From: Amycolatopsis sp. CA-230715
Lineage (GTDB): Bacteria; Actinomycetota; Actinomycetes; Mycobacteriales; Pseudonocardiaceae
Direction of reading: 5' to 3'
Assembly (NCBI RefSeq): GCF_018736145.1
Contig: NZ_CP059997.1
Location: forward strand, 1,797,501-1,861,500
DNA: 64,000 bases
Shown here in pieces: positions 29,708 through 38,225 of this stretch. A model generated the notes under the pieces. It ran no database searches. It was given only the letters and a program-made list of their open reading frames with translations, and was not told where the DNA came from. The position numbers and the translations under genes are program-made. Each line of letters begins with the position of its first letter. The stretch's first letter is position 1.

Positions 29708-29973
29708 CGGCATTCAGTGCCGTGATGGTGGCCATCAGGGGCTTCAGGGGGCATCAGGGCGCGTCCTACCGCGAAGGGGCATCCCGCCGCGAGCAACCGC
29801 CGTGCGAGGGGGCGATTCGCGGCGCTCAAGTCCCCGAGGGTGGCCTTCGGGGCAGGCACCCCGCGACAGCCGAGCGCGCGAGGGGTGAGATCGGGGCGTC
29901 TAGCGTCACTTTTCCCGCCCTCGTGGACGCGCCGCCCCGGCCGCCGATGCCCTGAAGGTGGCTGTCGGGGCAT
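29708..29973. other. Gene-free repeat interval after IS
   Basis: This holds the second copy of the 15-bp target duplication, the right arm of the split type B palindrome, a short hairpin TGATGG-TGG-CCATCA (29723-29737), and GTGGCCTTCGGGGC (about 29840), another fragment of the type A repeat. No gene is supported. Confidence 0.65.
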
Positions 29974-29996
29974 CTAGCGCCCCGAAAGCCACCTTC
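29954..29996. repeat. Type A palindromic repeat overlapping cobC end
   Basis: Arms GAAGGTGGCTGTCGGGGC (29954-29971) and GCCCCGAAAGCCACCTTC (29979-29996) pair with one mismatch around the spacer ATCTAGC. It has the same layout as 7478-7530. The cobC stop codon lies in the spacer, and its last codons are read from the right arm, so the hairpin probably also ends cobC transcription. Confidence 0.75.
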
Positions 29997-31005
29997 GGAG
30001 TAGCACGGAGGCGAGAGCGGTGAGGAAGCCATCGGTGGTGGCGCGGTCTCGGACGGCGATCCGGATGTGTTCGGTGCCGAGGCCGGGGAAGGAGTCGCCT
30101 CGGCGGACCGCGTATCCCTTCGACCGCAGCGCTTCCCGCACAAAAGACGGCACTTCGGCCAGCACGAACGGGGCCTGCGGGACAGAAGGGACCGTCACCC
30201 CGAGCGAAGACAGCCCCGCCATGAGGTGGTCACGATCCCGAACGGCCTGCGCAGCCATCACGGCGGCTTCGTCCAAAGCGGACGGAGCACTGCATGCGAC
30301 GGCAGCGATGACGGCGAGTGTCGAGACCGACCACGGTGGTTGCACGGCGCGCAGCCGAGAGACCAAAGTGGACGGTCCAAGCAGGTAGCCGCAGCGAAGG
30401 CCCGCGATCCCCCAGGTCTTGGTCAGGCTCCTGATCACGGCGACACCGGGAAGCCGTTCTCCCGCAACGCTTTCCGGCTCACCAGGGACGGCGTCCATGA
30501 ACGCCTCGTCGACCACCACGAGCCTGCCGGGACGGCACAGCGCGCGGATGGTCTCGGCGGGGTGCAGCACCGAGGTCGGGTTCGTCGGGTTGCCGACGAA
30601 CACCAGGTCGGCTTCCTCGCCGACGGCGTCGGGCTTCAGCACGAACCCGTCCGCGGCGGGCAGCACGACGCGGCGCACCGGGTGGCCCGCGGCGCGCATC
30701 GCGGCTTCCGGTTCGGTGAACTGCGGGTGCACGATCACGGTGTCCGCCGGGCGCAACGCGGTCGCGAGCAGCGTGAACGCTTCGGCGGCGCCCGCGGTGA
30801 CGAGCACCTCTTCCGGCGGGACCCCGTGACGGGCCGCGATCGCGTCGACGGCGGGCCGCGCATCGGGGTAGGCGGCGATCTGGTCGAGGCCGCGTTCGAG
30901 CGCGCGCCGCAGCCACGGCGGCGGCGCGCTCAGGCGGACGTTGACGGCCAGGTCCACCAGCCCGTCGCCGATCTCCTGGTCACCGTGGTGATGCAGGTCA
31001 ACCAT
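29974..31005 (-). CDS. cobC: CobC-type aminotransferase (threonine-phosphate decarboxylase-like)
   Basis: A 343-aa PLP enzyme of aminotransferase class I/II fold, assigned to supply the aminopropanol phosphate arm. Visible are the cofactor-contacting VGNPTNPTSVL, VVDEAFMD, and the Schiff-base Lys in RSLTKTWGIAGLRCGYL. It overlaps cobB by 8 bp and is last in the operon chelatase-cobO-cobB-cobC. The final residues (LLRRWLSGR) are encoded by an intergenic palindromic repeat, so the native C-terminus was probably altered by repeat insertion. Confidence 0.88.
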   Translation of the reverse strand: MVDLHHHGDQEIGDGLVDLAVNVRLSAPPPWLRRALERGLDQIAAYPDARPAVDAIAARHGVPPEEVLVTAGAAEAFTLLATALRPADTVIVHPQFTEPEAAMRAAGHPVRRVVLPAADGFVLKPDAVGEEADLVFVGNPTNPTSVLHPAETIRALCRPGRLVVVDEAFMDAVPGEPESVAGERLPGVAVIRSLTKTWGIAGLRCGYLLGPSTLVSRLRAVQPPWSVSTLAVIAAVACSAPSALDEAAVMAAQAVRDRDHLMAGLSSLGVTVPSVPQAPFVLAEVPSFVREALRSKGYAVRRGDSFPGLGTEHIRIAVRDRATTDGFLTALASVLLRRWLSGR

Positions 31006-32368
31006 GGCCGACCAGCGAAGCCGAAAACGCCTGCGCCGCGCGGGCGAACCGCCCGGCCTGGCCGGGGTGCCCCGCCCAGTGCACGTGCAGGTACGAAGCG
31101 CTCAACCGGGGCGAGGAGAAGCCTTCCGGTTTGCCCTCCCATTCCCACGCGGCCGGATTCCCGTTGCGCGGCAACACTTGCGTGCGATGGAACTCGTGCC
31201 CGGTCACCTCGTCGCCGCGGCGCACGAGCACCGAGTCGGCCGCCGCGACGGCGCGCCGGTAGCCGAGCGCGCCACGGCTAGTCATCCGCGCGGAGGCGTC
31301 GAGCACCCCGGTCATCGGCGCGCCGTCGAGGTCGCGGCACAGGTACAGCAGCCCGGCGCATTCGGCGACCACCGGCATGCCGCCCCGGACGGCGAGTGCG
31401 ATCCTCTCGCGCAGCACGGCGTTCTCGGCCAGTTCCCCCGCGTGCACCTCCGGGAAGCCGCCGCCGAAGTACAGTCCGGCACATCCCGGTGGCAAGGCCT
31501 TGTCCTGCAACGGGTCCACTTCGGCCACTTCGATCCCCGCGGCGGCGAGCAGCTCCGCGGTCTCGGTGTAGCGGAAGGTGAACGCGCGCCCCGACGCCAC
31601 CGCCACGACGGCCCCAGCAACAGAACTGTCCAATTCGGACGACGCGTCCCACGGCGCACCGTCCACAGGGGACGCGGCACGGGCGACGCGCACGACCGCT
31701 TCGAGATCGATCCCGCTTTCGATCCAGGAAGCCAGTTCCGGCAGCAGGCGCCGCGACTCCGCGTCCCGTTCGGCGGCCGGGACCAGGCCGAGATGACGGC
31801 TCGGGGCGTGGATGTCGTCGCTGCGCCGCAGCGCGCCCAGCACCGGGATCCCGGTCGGCGCCAGCGCCGCACGGATCTCGTCCTCGTGCCGCTGCGACCC
31901 GAGCTTGTTCAGGATCACCCCGGCCAGCCGCACCGCGGGGTCGTACTTCGCGAAGCCCAGCACCACCGCGGCGACGCTCCGGCTCGCCGCGCTCGCGTCC
32001 ACCACGAGCACCACGGGCGCGTCGACGAGCCGCGCCACGTGCGCAGTCGACGCGTAGCCCTCGGTGCCGAGCGCGCCGTCGAACAGGCCCATCACGCCCT
32101 CGATCACGGCGAGGTCCGCGCCGCGGGATCCGTGCAGCAGCAACGGAACCAGCCGCTGTTCGCCCTGCAGGAACGGGTCGAGATTGCGGGGCGGGCGGCC
32201 GGTGGCGAGCGCGTGGTAGCCGGGGTCGATGAAATCGGGGCCGACCTTGTGCCCGGACACCGCCGTCCCGCGCGCGGTCAGCGCCGCCATGATCCCGGCC
32301 GCGATCGTGGTCTTCCCGTGCCCGGAGCCCGGTGCCGCGATCACCAGCCTCGGCACCGCGCGCGTCAC
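30998..32368 (-). CDS. cobB: Hydrogenobyrinic/cobyrinic acid a,c-diamide synthase
   Basis: A 456-aa glutamine-dependent amidase (CobB/CbiA). The N-terminal ATP-binding motif is APGSGHGKTT, followed by GHKVGPDFIDPGYH. The type I amidotransferase domain has FGGGFPEVHAGEL, the Cys nucleophile in AECAGLLYL and the late motif LHVHWAGH. In the aerobic route it acts before cobalt insertion by CobN. The GTG at 32368 shares GTGA with the cobO stop; a GTG one codon earlier is equally possible. Confidence 0.95.
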   Translation of the reverse strand: MTRAVPRLVIAAPGSGHGKTTIAAGIMAALTARGTAVSGHKVGPDFIDPGYHALATGRPPRNLDPFLQGEQRLVPLLLHGSRGADLAVIEGVMGLFDGALGTEGYASTAHVARLVDAPVVLVVDASAASRSVAAVVLGFAKYDPAVRLAGVILNKLGSQRHEDEIRAALAPTGIPVLGALRRSDDIHAPSRHLGLVPAAERDAESRRLLPELASWIESGIDLEAVVRVARAASPVDGAPWDASSELDSSVAGAVVAVASGRAFTFRYTETAELLAAAGIEVAEVDPLQDKALPPGCAGLYFGGGFPEVHAGELAENAVLRERIALAVRGGMPVVAECAGLLYLCRDLDGAPMTGVLDASARMTSRGALGYRRAVAAADSVLVRRGDEVTGHEFHRTQVLPRNGNPAAWEWEGKPEGFSSPRLSASYLHVHWAGHPGQAGRFARAAQAFSASLVGHG

Positions 32369-32979
32369 CACTCGATCCCCCGCTGCCCCTTCTGACCGCT
32401 GTCCATCGGGTGCTTGACCTTCGTCATCTCCACCACCAGGTCGGCGGCGTCGACGAGCGCGGCGGGCGCGTTGCGGCCGGTGATCACGACGTGCTGGTGC
32501 CCCGGCCGCGCGGTGAGCGCTTCGACGACCTCGCCGGTGTCGATCCAGCCCCAGTGCAACGGGTAGCTGAACTCGTCGAGCACGTAGAAGTCGTGCCGCC
32601 CGTCGGCGAGCCTGCGCTTGATCTCGGCCCAGCCCTCGCGCGCGTTCTGCGCGTGGTCGGATTCGGTGCCGGACTTGCGCGCCCAGCTCCAGCCCTCGCC
32701 CATCTTGTGCCATTCCACCGGGCCGCCTGAGCCGTCGGAGTCGTGCAGCGCGCCGAGTGCGCGGAACGCGGATTCCTCGCCGACGCGCCACTTCGCGGAC
32801 TTGACGAACTGGAACACGCCGATCGACCAGCCCTGGTTCCACGCCCGCAGCGCCATCCCGAACGCGGCCGTCGACTTGCCCTTCATCTCCCCGGTGTGCA
32901 CCACCAGGAGCGGACGGTTGCGGCGCTGGCGGGTGGTGAGCCCGTCGTCGGGCACCACGGCCGGTTTCCCCTGCGGCAT
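32365..32979 (-). CDS. cobO: Corrinoid adenosyltransferase
   Basis: A 204-aa CobO/BtuR-type enzyme that adds the 5'-deoxyadenosyl upper ligand to Co(I) corrinoids using ATP. The P-loop is HTGEMKGKSTAAFG, and FVLDEFSYPLHWG-like and VITGRNAPAALVDAADLV blocks follow. The ATG at 32979 overlaps the chelatase stop by one base. It is the second gene of the riboswitch-controlled operon. Confidence 0.95.
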   Translation of the reverse strand: MPQGKPAVVPDDGLTTRQRRNRPLLVVHTGEMKGKSTAAFGMALRAWNQGWSIGVFQFVKSAKWRVGEESAFRALGALHDSDGSGGPVEWHKMGEGWSWARKSGTESDHAQNAREGWAEIKRRLADGRHDFYVLDEFSYPLHWGWIDTGEVVEALTARPGHQHVVITGRNAPAALVDAADLVVEMTKVKHPMDSGQKGQRGIEW

Positions 32980-34928
32980 CAGGCTGCCCTTCCCGTCCTG
33001 GCGCGCACGGCGCCGGTCAGCGACTCGGCGGCGACCTCCGCGAGCGGCAGGCGTTCGGCGCCGAGCGCCTCGGCCAGCGCGGCACCGAGCCCGAGCCGCA
33101 TCTTGCCGGTCTCGCAATCCATCACGACCGACGCGATCCCTTGCCCCGCGAGCAATCCGGCCGCGGCTCGCGAATGCGCGACAGCGTCGGCGCCGCTGGT
33201 CGCGCGCCCGTCGGTGACCACGACCAGCAGCGGCCGCCGCCTCGGGTCGCGCAGGCGCTCGACCCGCAGCACGTGCTCCGCCTTGAGCAGCCCTTCGGCG
33301 AGCGGTGTCCGCCCGCCGGTCGGCAGGGTTTCCAGCCGCGCGGCGGCGGCCTCGACGCTGATCGTCGGCGGCAGCGCCAGTTCCGCGGCGTTCCCGCGGA
33401 AGGTGACCAGGCCGACCTTGTCGCGCCGCTGGTAGGCGTCGAGCAGCAGCGACAGCACGGCGGCCTTCACCTCGCGCATCCGCGAACGCGCGCCCATCGA
33501 GCCCGACGCGTCCACGCAGAACAGGACGAGGTTGCCTTCCTTGCCCTCGCGCCGCGCGAACCGGAGGTCGCTCCCGCGCAGCACGAGCCCGGTGCCGGAC
33601 CGCCCTCGCGCGCGCTGGTGCGGCGCGGCGGCTCGCACGGTGGCGAGCAGGTGCGGCCTGCCCTCGCGCACGGACGACGGCTGCACGCCGACCGTCCGCC
33701 CGGTGTCCGTGACGGCCCTGGACCGGCGACCCTGCGCTCCTTCACCGGTGCCGGAAACGGCGAGCAGCTTTGCGCGGTAAGGCTTTCCGGCGCCGACCGT
33801 GGAAGTGTCGGTGCCCCCACCGCCCCCGCTCTGCTCCCCAGGCGATCCCGTCGGTTCGTCCTCAGTGGACGGTGGCTCGGCACCCGAACCCGGCCCGTCG
33901 TCGTCCGGTCCCTGCTCGGGTGGTTCGGCGTCGGAAAGCGCCTGCTCCAGTTGCTCCTCTTCGATACCGGGCGCGTCGAACGGGTTGCGCCTGCGCCGGT
34001 GCGGCAGCGCGAGCCGCGCCGCCACCCGGATGTCCTCAGTGGACACTTCGGCGCGGCCTGCCCACGCGGCGTGCGCGACCGCGGTGCGCGCGGTGACGAT
34101 GTCCGCGCGCATCCCGTCCACTTCGAACGCGGCGCACACCTCGGCGATCTGGCGCAACGCGGCGTCGGTCAGCACTACCTCGGGCAGAAACCGTTGCGCC
34201 GCTTCGATTTCGATCGCGAGCGTGGCGTCGGCCTCGGCGTAGGACGCGGCGAACGTGTCCGGATCGGACTCGTAGGCGAGCCTGCGCCGCACCACCTCGA
34301 CCCGCTGGGCGGGATCGCGGCTGGAGGCGACCTCGACGGTGAGCCCGAACCGGTCGAGGAGCTGCGGCCGCAGCTCGCCCTCCTCGGGGTTCATCGTGCC
34401 GATCAGCACGAACCGGGCGGCGTGCGAGACGGAAACGCCCTCGCGCTCCACCGTCGCGCGCCCCATCGCGGCGGCGTCGAGCAGCGTGTCCACGAGGTGG
34501 TCGTGGAGCAGGTTCACCTCGTCGACGTAGAGCAGGCCGCGGTGCGCGGCGGCGAGCAGGCCGGGCTGGTAGTCCGTGACGCCTTCGCCGAGCGCCCGTT
34601 CCAGGTTCAGCGACCCGACCACCCGGTCCTCGGCCGCGCCGACGGGCAGTTCGACCAGGCGCGCCGGGCGCCGTGACACGGACGGCGCGTCGTGCGGGCC
34701 GTCGGGGCAGGCGGGGTCCGGTGCCGACGGCGAGCACGAGAACCGGCAGCCATCGACCACGTCGACCTCGGGCAGCAGCGCGGCCAGCGCGCGCACCATG
34801 GTCGATTTCGCGGTGCCCTTCTCGCCCCGCACGAGCACCCCGCCGATCGACGGGGAGATCGCGGAAAGCACCAGCGCCAGCCGCAGATCGGCCATCCCGA
34901 CCACGGCGCTGAACGGATACGGCCGCAT
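32979..34928 (-). CDS. Putative cobaltochelatase ChlI/ChlD-like subunit
   Basis: A 649-aa fusion of an AAA+ ATPase and a von Willebrand A domain, like magnesium chelatase BchI-BchD. Residues 1-330 hold VVGMADLRLAL, Walker A GEKGTAKST and the Walker B region LLYVDEVNLL. A low-complexity acidic/Gly linker follows (residues about 360-420), then the VWA domain with the MIDAS motif DASGSMGARS. In actinobacteria this fusion is thought to act with CobN in place of CobS and CobT. The ATG at 34928 has a GAGAGGAG site and directly follows a cobalamin riboswitch. Confidence 0.9.
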   Translation of the reverse strand: MRPYPFSAVVGMADLRLALVLSAISPSIGGVLVRGEKGTAKSTMVRALAALLPEVDVVDGCRFSCSPSAPDPACPDGPHDAPSVSRRPARLVELPVGAAEDRVVGSLNLERALGEGVTDYQPGLLAAAHRGLLYVDEVNLLHDHLVDTLLDAAAMGRATVEREGVSVSHAARFVLIGTMNPEEGELRPQLLDRFGLTVEVASSRDPAQRVEVVRRRLAYESDPDTFAASYAEADATLAIEIEAAQRFLPEVVLTDAALRQIAEVCAAFEVDGMRADIVTARTAVAHAAWAGRAEVSTEDIRVAARLALPHRRRRNPFDAPGIEEEQLEQALSDAEPPEQGPDDDGPGSGAEPPSTEDEPTGSPGEQSGGGGGTDTSTVGAGKPYRAKLLAVSGTGEGAQGRRSRAVTDTGRTVGVQPSSVREGRPHLLATVRAAAPHQRARGRSGTGLVLRGSDLRFARREGKEGNLVLFCVDASGSMGARSRMREVKAAVLSLLLDAYQRRDKVGLVTFRGNAAELALPPTISVEAAAARLETLPTGGRTPLAEGLLKAEHVLRVERLRDPRRRPLLVVVTDGRATSGADAVAHSRAAAGLLAGQGIASVVMDCETGKMRLGLGAALAEALGAERLPLAEVAAESLTGAVRARTGRAA

Positions 34929-34999
34929 GCACGCTCCTCTCGCGGTGGGTGTCCACGCCCACTGGAGTACGGGCCCTGCCGGGGATGCTCCCGGCGGGC

Positions 35000-35098
35000 A
35001 ACGGCCGCCCAAGCTCTGGCTCCCGGCCCGGTGGCCGGTCACAGTGGCGGGACCGCCCTGGACTCGCGCGCGTGCGCTCACACAGGTTCCTCGGCGAC
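35000..35098 (-). promoter_or_regulatory. Cobalamin riboswitch (chelatase-cobO-cobB-cobC)
   Basis: On the minus strand GAGGAACC, then GGTCCCGCCACTGTGACCGG, then GGGAGCCAGA are the conserved cobalamin riboswitch segments. The stretch between the first two is more diverged than in the other two copies. It lies about 70-170 bp upstream of the chelatase ATG, which is the leader of that operon; cobL diverges to the other side. Confidence 0.88.
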
Positions 35099-35138
35099 CG
35101 TCCGGCCAATCCTCGCACAACGCGGTTAGCCTCTGCGG

Positions 35139-36323
35139 GTGAGCGAGACGGTGACGGTGGCAGGAATCGGAGCGGACGGCTGGGCCGGGCTGTGCCGGGA
35201 CGCGCGCGAGGCGATCACCAGCGCGGACGTCGTGTACGGCGGTCCGCGCCAGCTCGCGCTCATCGGCGACCACCCCGGCAAGCGGCCGTGGCCGAGCCCG
35301 CTGCTGCCCGCGCTCGACGGGCTGTTCGACGAGCCGGGGCGGATCTGCGTGCTGGCGAGCGGGGACCCGATGCTCGCCGGGATCGGCACGACGCTGGTGC
35401 GCAGGCTGGGCGCCGACCGGGTGCGGATCCTGCCGAGCGTGTCCTCGGTCGCGCTGGCCAGGGCCAGGCTCGGCTGGTCGGCCGAGGAGACCGAGGTGGT
35501 CAGGGTGGTCGGACATTCGGCCGATCGCGTGACCCGCGCGCTGGCGCCCGGCGCGCGCCTGCTGGTGCTCAGCGGCGACGCGAGCACCCCGGCGACCCTG
35601 GCCGCGCTGCTGCGGCGCACCGGGTACGGCCCGAGCCGGCTGACCGTGCTGGAAGAACTCGGCGGGCCTGCCGAAAACCAGGCCGACGGCACCGCGGACG
35701 ACTGGGATCGCGCCGAGGGCGCCGCGCTGAACCTCATCGCGGTCGACTGCGAACTGGCTCCGTGCGGTCAAGCGCTTCCCACGCTCCCCGGCCTCCCCGA
35801 CGACGCCTACGAGCACGACGGCCAGCTGACGAAACGCGATCTGCGCGCGCTCGCACTGGCCAGGCTGGCGCCCGCGCCCGGTGAGCTGCTGTGGGACGTC
35901 GGGGCGGGCGCGGGCAGCGTCGGGATCGAATGGATGCGCGCGCATCCCCGCAACCGGGCGATCGCCGTCGAACGAGACCCGGGGCGCGCGGCGCGCATCG
36001 ACCGCAACGCGACCGCGCTCGGCGTGCCGGATCTCGACGTCGTCGTCGGCGAGGCGCCGGGAGCGCTGTCCGGGCTGGCCGCGCCGGACGCGGTGTTCGT
36101 CGGCGGCGGCCTCACCACGGCACTGGCCGAATGCCTTGCGGCGCAACCGAAACGACTCGTCGCGCACGGTGTCACGGTCGAAGCGGAACAGCTCCTCGCC
36201 GCCGCGCACCGCGACCACGGCGGCGAGCTGACCAGGGTGGCCGTCGAGCAGGCGGCGCCGCTGGGCGGGTTCACCGGATGGACGCCGTCGAGGACCGTGA
36301 CCCAGTGGAGCGTGACGCCATGA
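35139..36323 (+). CDS. cobL: Precorrin-6Y C5,15-methyltransferase (decarboxylating)
   Basis: A 394-aa fusion of CbiE-like (N-terminal, to about residue 205) and CbiT-like (C-terminal) methyltransferases that methylates C5 and C15 and removes the acetate carboxyl of ring C. Motifs: VAGIGADGWAGL, VLASGDPMLAGIG and the SAM-binding DVGAGAGSVGIEWMR. The start is GTG, only 40 bp from the divergent riboswitch region. Its stop overlaps cobM in ATGA. Confidence 0.95.
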   Translation: MSETVTVAGIGADGWAGLCRDAREAITSADVVYGGPRQLALIGDHPGKRPWPSPLLPALDGLFDEPGRICVLASGDPMLAGIGTTLVRRLGADRVRILPSVSSVALARARLGWSAEETEVVRVVGHSADRVTRALAPGARLLVLSGDASTPATLAALLRRTGYGPSRLTVLEELGGPAENQADGTADDWDRAEGAALNLIAVDCELAPCGQALPTLPGLPDDAYEHDGQLTKRDLRALALARLAPAPGELLWDVGAGAGSVGIEWMRAHPRNRAIAVERDPGRAARIDRNATALGVPDLDVVVGEAPGALSGLAAPDAVFVGGGLTTALAECLAAQPKRLVAHGVTVEAEQLLAAAHRDHGGELTRVAVEQAAPLGGFTGWTPSRTVTQWSVTP

Positions 36324-37081
36324 CCGTGCACTTCATCGGCGCGGGCCCCGGCGCCGCCGACCTGATCACCGTGCGCGGCCGCGACCTCCTCGCGCGCTGC
36401 CGGGTCTGCCTGTACCCAGGCAGCCTGACCCCGAAGGACCTGCTCGCGCACTGCCCCGGCGACGCGCGGCTGGTCGACACCGCGGGGCTTTCGCTCGACG
36501 AGATCGTGGCGGAACTCGTCGCCGCGCACGAACAGGGCCTCGACGTCGCGCGCCTCTGCTCGGGCGACCCGTCGCTCTACAGCGCCGTCGCCGAGCAGGT
36601 GCGCCGGCTCGACGACGCGGGCGTGCCGTACGCGATGACGCCCGGTGTCCCTGCTTTCGCCGCGGCGGCCGCCGTGCTCGGCCACGAGCTGACCGTGCCG
36701 ACGGTCGGGCAGAGCCTGGTGATCACGCGCGTGCAGGCGCGCTCGACGAAGATGCCGCCCGGCGAGAACCTCGCGACGTTCGCGGCGAGCGGCGCGACGC
36801 TGGCGCTGCACCTCGCGGTGAACCGGATCGAGCGGGTGGTCGACGAGCTGCTCCCGCACTACGGCGAGGACTGCCCCGTCGCGGTCGTGTTCCGCGCGAC
36901 GCACCGCGAAGAGCGCGTGCTGCGCGGCACGCTCGGCGACATCGCGGGCCAGGTCCGCGAGGCGGGGATCGACCGCGCCGCGATGATCTTCGTCGGGAAG
37001 GTGCTCGCCGCGGACGGGTTCCCGGACAGCTTCCTGTACTCGGCGGACCGGGACCGCTCGAAAATGCCGCCGTCGTTCTGA
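36320..37081 (+). CDS. cobM: Precorrin-4 C11-methyltransferase
   Basis: A 253-aa SAM-dependent methyltransferase of the tetrapyrrole methylase fold. Visible are VHFIGAGPGAADLITVRG, CLYPGSLTPKDLL, LCSGDPSLYSAV and the late RATHREERVLRGTL. It acts in the aerobic route after CobJ. It is coupled to cobL by a 4-bp overlap and followed by an unknown 118-aa gene. Confidence 0.96.
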   Translation: MTVHFIGAGPGAADLITVRGRDLLARCRVCLYPGSLTPKDLLAHCPGDARLVDTAGLSLDEIVAELVAAHEQGLDVARLCSGDPSLYSAVAEQVRRLDDAGVPYAMTPGVPAFAAAAAVLGHELTVPTVGQSLVITRVQARSTKMPPGENLATFAASGATLALHLAVNRIERVVDELLPHYGEDCPVAVVFRATHREERVLRGTLGDIAGQVREAGIDRAAMIFVGKVLAADGFPDSFLYSADRDRSKMPPSF

Positions 37082-37105
37082 GCCGGGTTGCCTACCCTGG
37101 GAGCC

Positions 37106-37462
37106 GTGCTGGAACTCGGAAGCCGCCGCCGCAGGCTGCCCCCGCCGCCGAAGGTGGTGTGGGCGTCGCTGGTGGACCCGCACCTCGATCCGTCGCGGCC
37201 GTGGCTGGACCTGCTCGGCGACGAGACCGAGCCCCGGATCCTCGAATCGGCCGAGCCGGGCCTGGTGGTGTGGTCTTCGCTGTGGCCGTCCCGGCCCGAT
37301 GACGTGATCCGCTTCGACGTCGAGCCGGACGGCGTGGAAACCGGGCTTCGCTGGACCCTGCTCACCTCCGGCGAAGCACCCGACGAGAGCAAGCTCGGGC
37401 ACCTGCGGTTCCGGCTCAACAAGCTCCTGTACGGCGGCCTGCGCGGCTCGTACGGCCAATGA
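37106..37462 (+). CDS. Conserved-looking protein of unknown function in cob operon
   Basis: A 118-aa soluble protein. The GTG at 37106 with GGGAG upstream is preferred over a TTG at 37088. The sequence (PPKVVWASLVDPH near the start; GLRWTLLTS; HLRFRLNKLLYGGLRG near the end) looks like a small SRPBCC/START-type alpha-beta fold, but this is only an impression. It shares ATGA with cobK and sits 24 bp after cobM, so it is co-transcribed with corrin-ring enzymes. Confidence 0.7.
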   Translation: MLELGSRRRRLPPPPKVVWASLVDPHLDPSRPWLDLLGDETEPRILESAEPGLVVWSSLWPSRPDDVIRFDVEPDGVETGLRWTLLTSGEAPDESKLGHLRFRLNKLLYGGLRGSYGQ

Positions 37463-38190
37463 CCGTCCTGGTGCTCGGCGGCACGGCCGAGGCGCGCGAA
37501 CTGGCCGCCGAACTGCACGCGCGCGGCATCGGCGTGGTGTCTTCGCTGGCGGGCCGGGTCAGCGCGCCGCGCCTGCCCGAGGGCGAGGTGCGGATCGGCG
37601 GGTTCGGCGGCCCGCACGGGTTCGCGGCGTGGCTCGCCGACCAGCGGATCACCGCGGTCGTCGACGCGACGCACCCGTTCGCCGAGCGCATCAGCGCCTC
37701 CGCGGTCACCGCGTGCCGCCTCGCCGGGAAGCCGCTGCTGCGGCTGGAACGGCCCGGCTGGGAGCAGGGCCCCGGCGACGACTGGCACTGGGTCGCCGAT
37801 CTCGGCGAGGCCGCGCGCGTCGCGCCGGCGCTGGGGCGGCGGATCTTCCTCACCAGCGGGCGGCAGGGCCTCGCCGCGTTCGCGCACCTGGCCGAGCCGT
37901 GGTTCCTGGTGCGCTGCGTCGACCCGCCGTCCCCGCCGCTGCCGCCGAAGGCCGAGGTCGTGCTGGCCCGCGGCCCGTACACGATCGCGTCCGAACTGTC
38001 GCTTCTGTGCGAGCACGGCATCGACGTGCTGGTGACCAAGGACAGCGGCGGCGCGCACACGTCGGCGAAGCTCACCGCCTGCCGCGACCTCGGCATTCCG
38101 GTCGTCCTCGTGCGGCGGCCGGACCGGGGCGGGGCGGCGTCGGTGGCGACCGTTCCAGCGGCGCTCCGCTGGGTGCTCGGGATCCGGTAA
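37459..38190 (+). CDS. cobK: Precorrin-6A reductase
   Basis: A 243-aa NADPH-dependent reductase that reduces the macrocycle of precorrin-6A. Family motifs: VLVLGGTAEARELA at the N-terminus, VVDATHPFAERIS, RIFLTSGRQGLAAF and VLVTKDSGGAHTSAKL. It overlaps the preceding 118-aa gene by 4 bp. It is last in the cobL-cobM-unknown-cobK operon, and the arabinosyltransferase gene follows after 35 bp. Confidence 0.95.
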   Translation: MTVLVLGGTAEARELAAELHARGIGVVSSLAGRVSAPRLPEGEVRIGGFGGPHGFAAWLADQRITAVVDATHPFAERISASAVTACRLAGKPLLRLERPGWEQGPGDDWHWVADLGEAARVAPALGRRIFLTSGRQGLAAFAHLAEPWFLVRCVDPPSPPLPPKAEVVLARGPYTIASELSLLCEHGIDVLVTKDSGGAHTSAKLTACRDLGIPVVLVRRPDRGGAASVATVPAALRWVLGIR

Positions 38191-38225
38191 CGGGTGCTCA
38201 CCCGGCTACGGCTAGCGTTGGGGCA

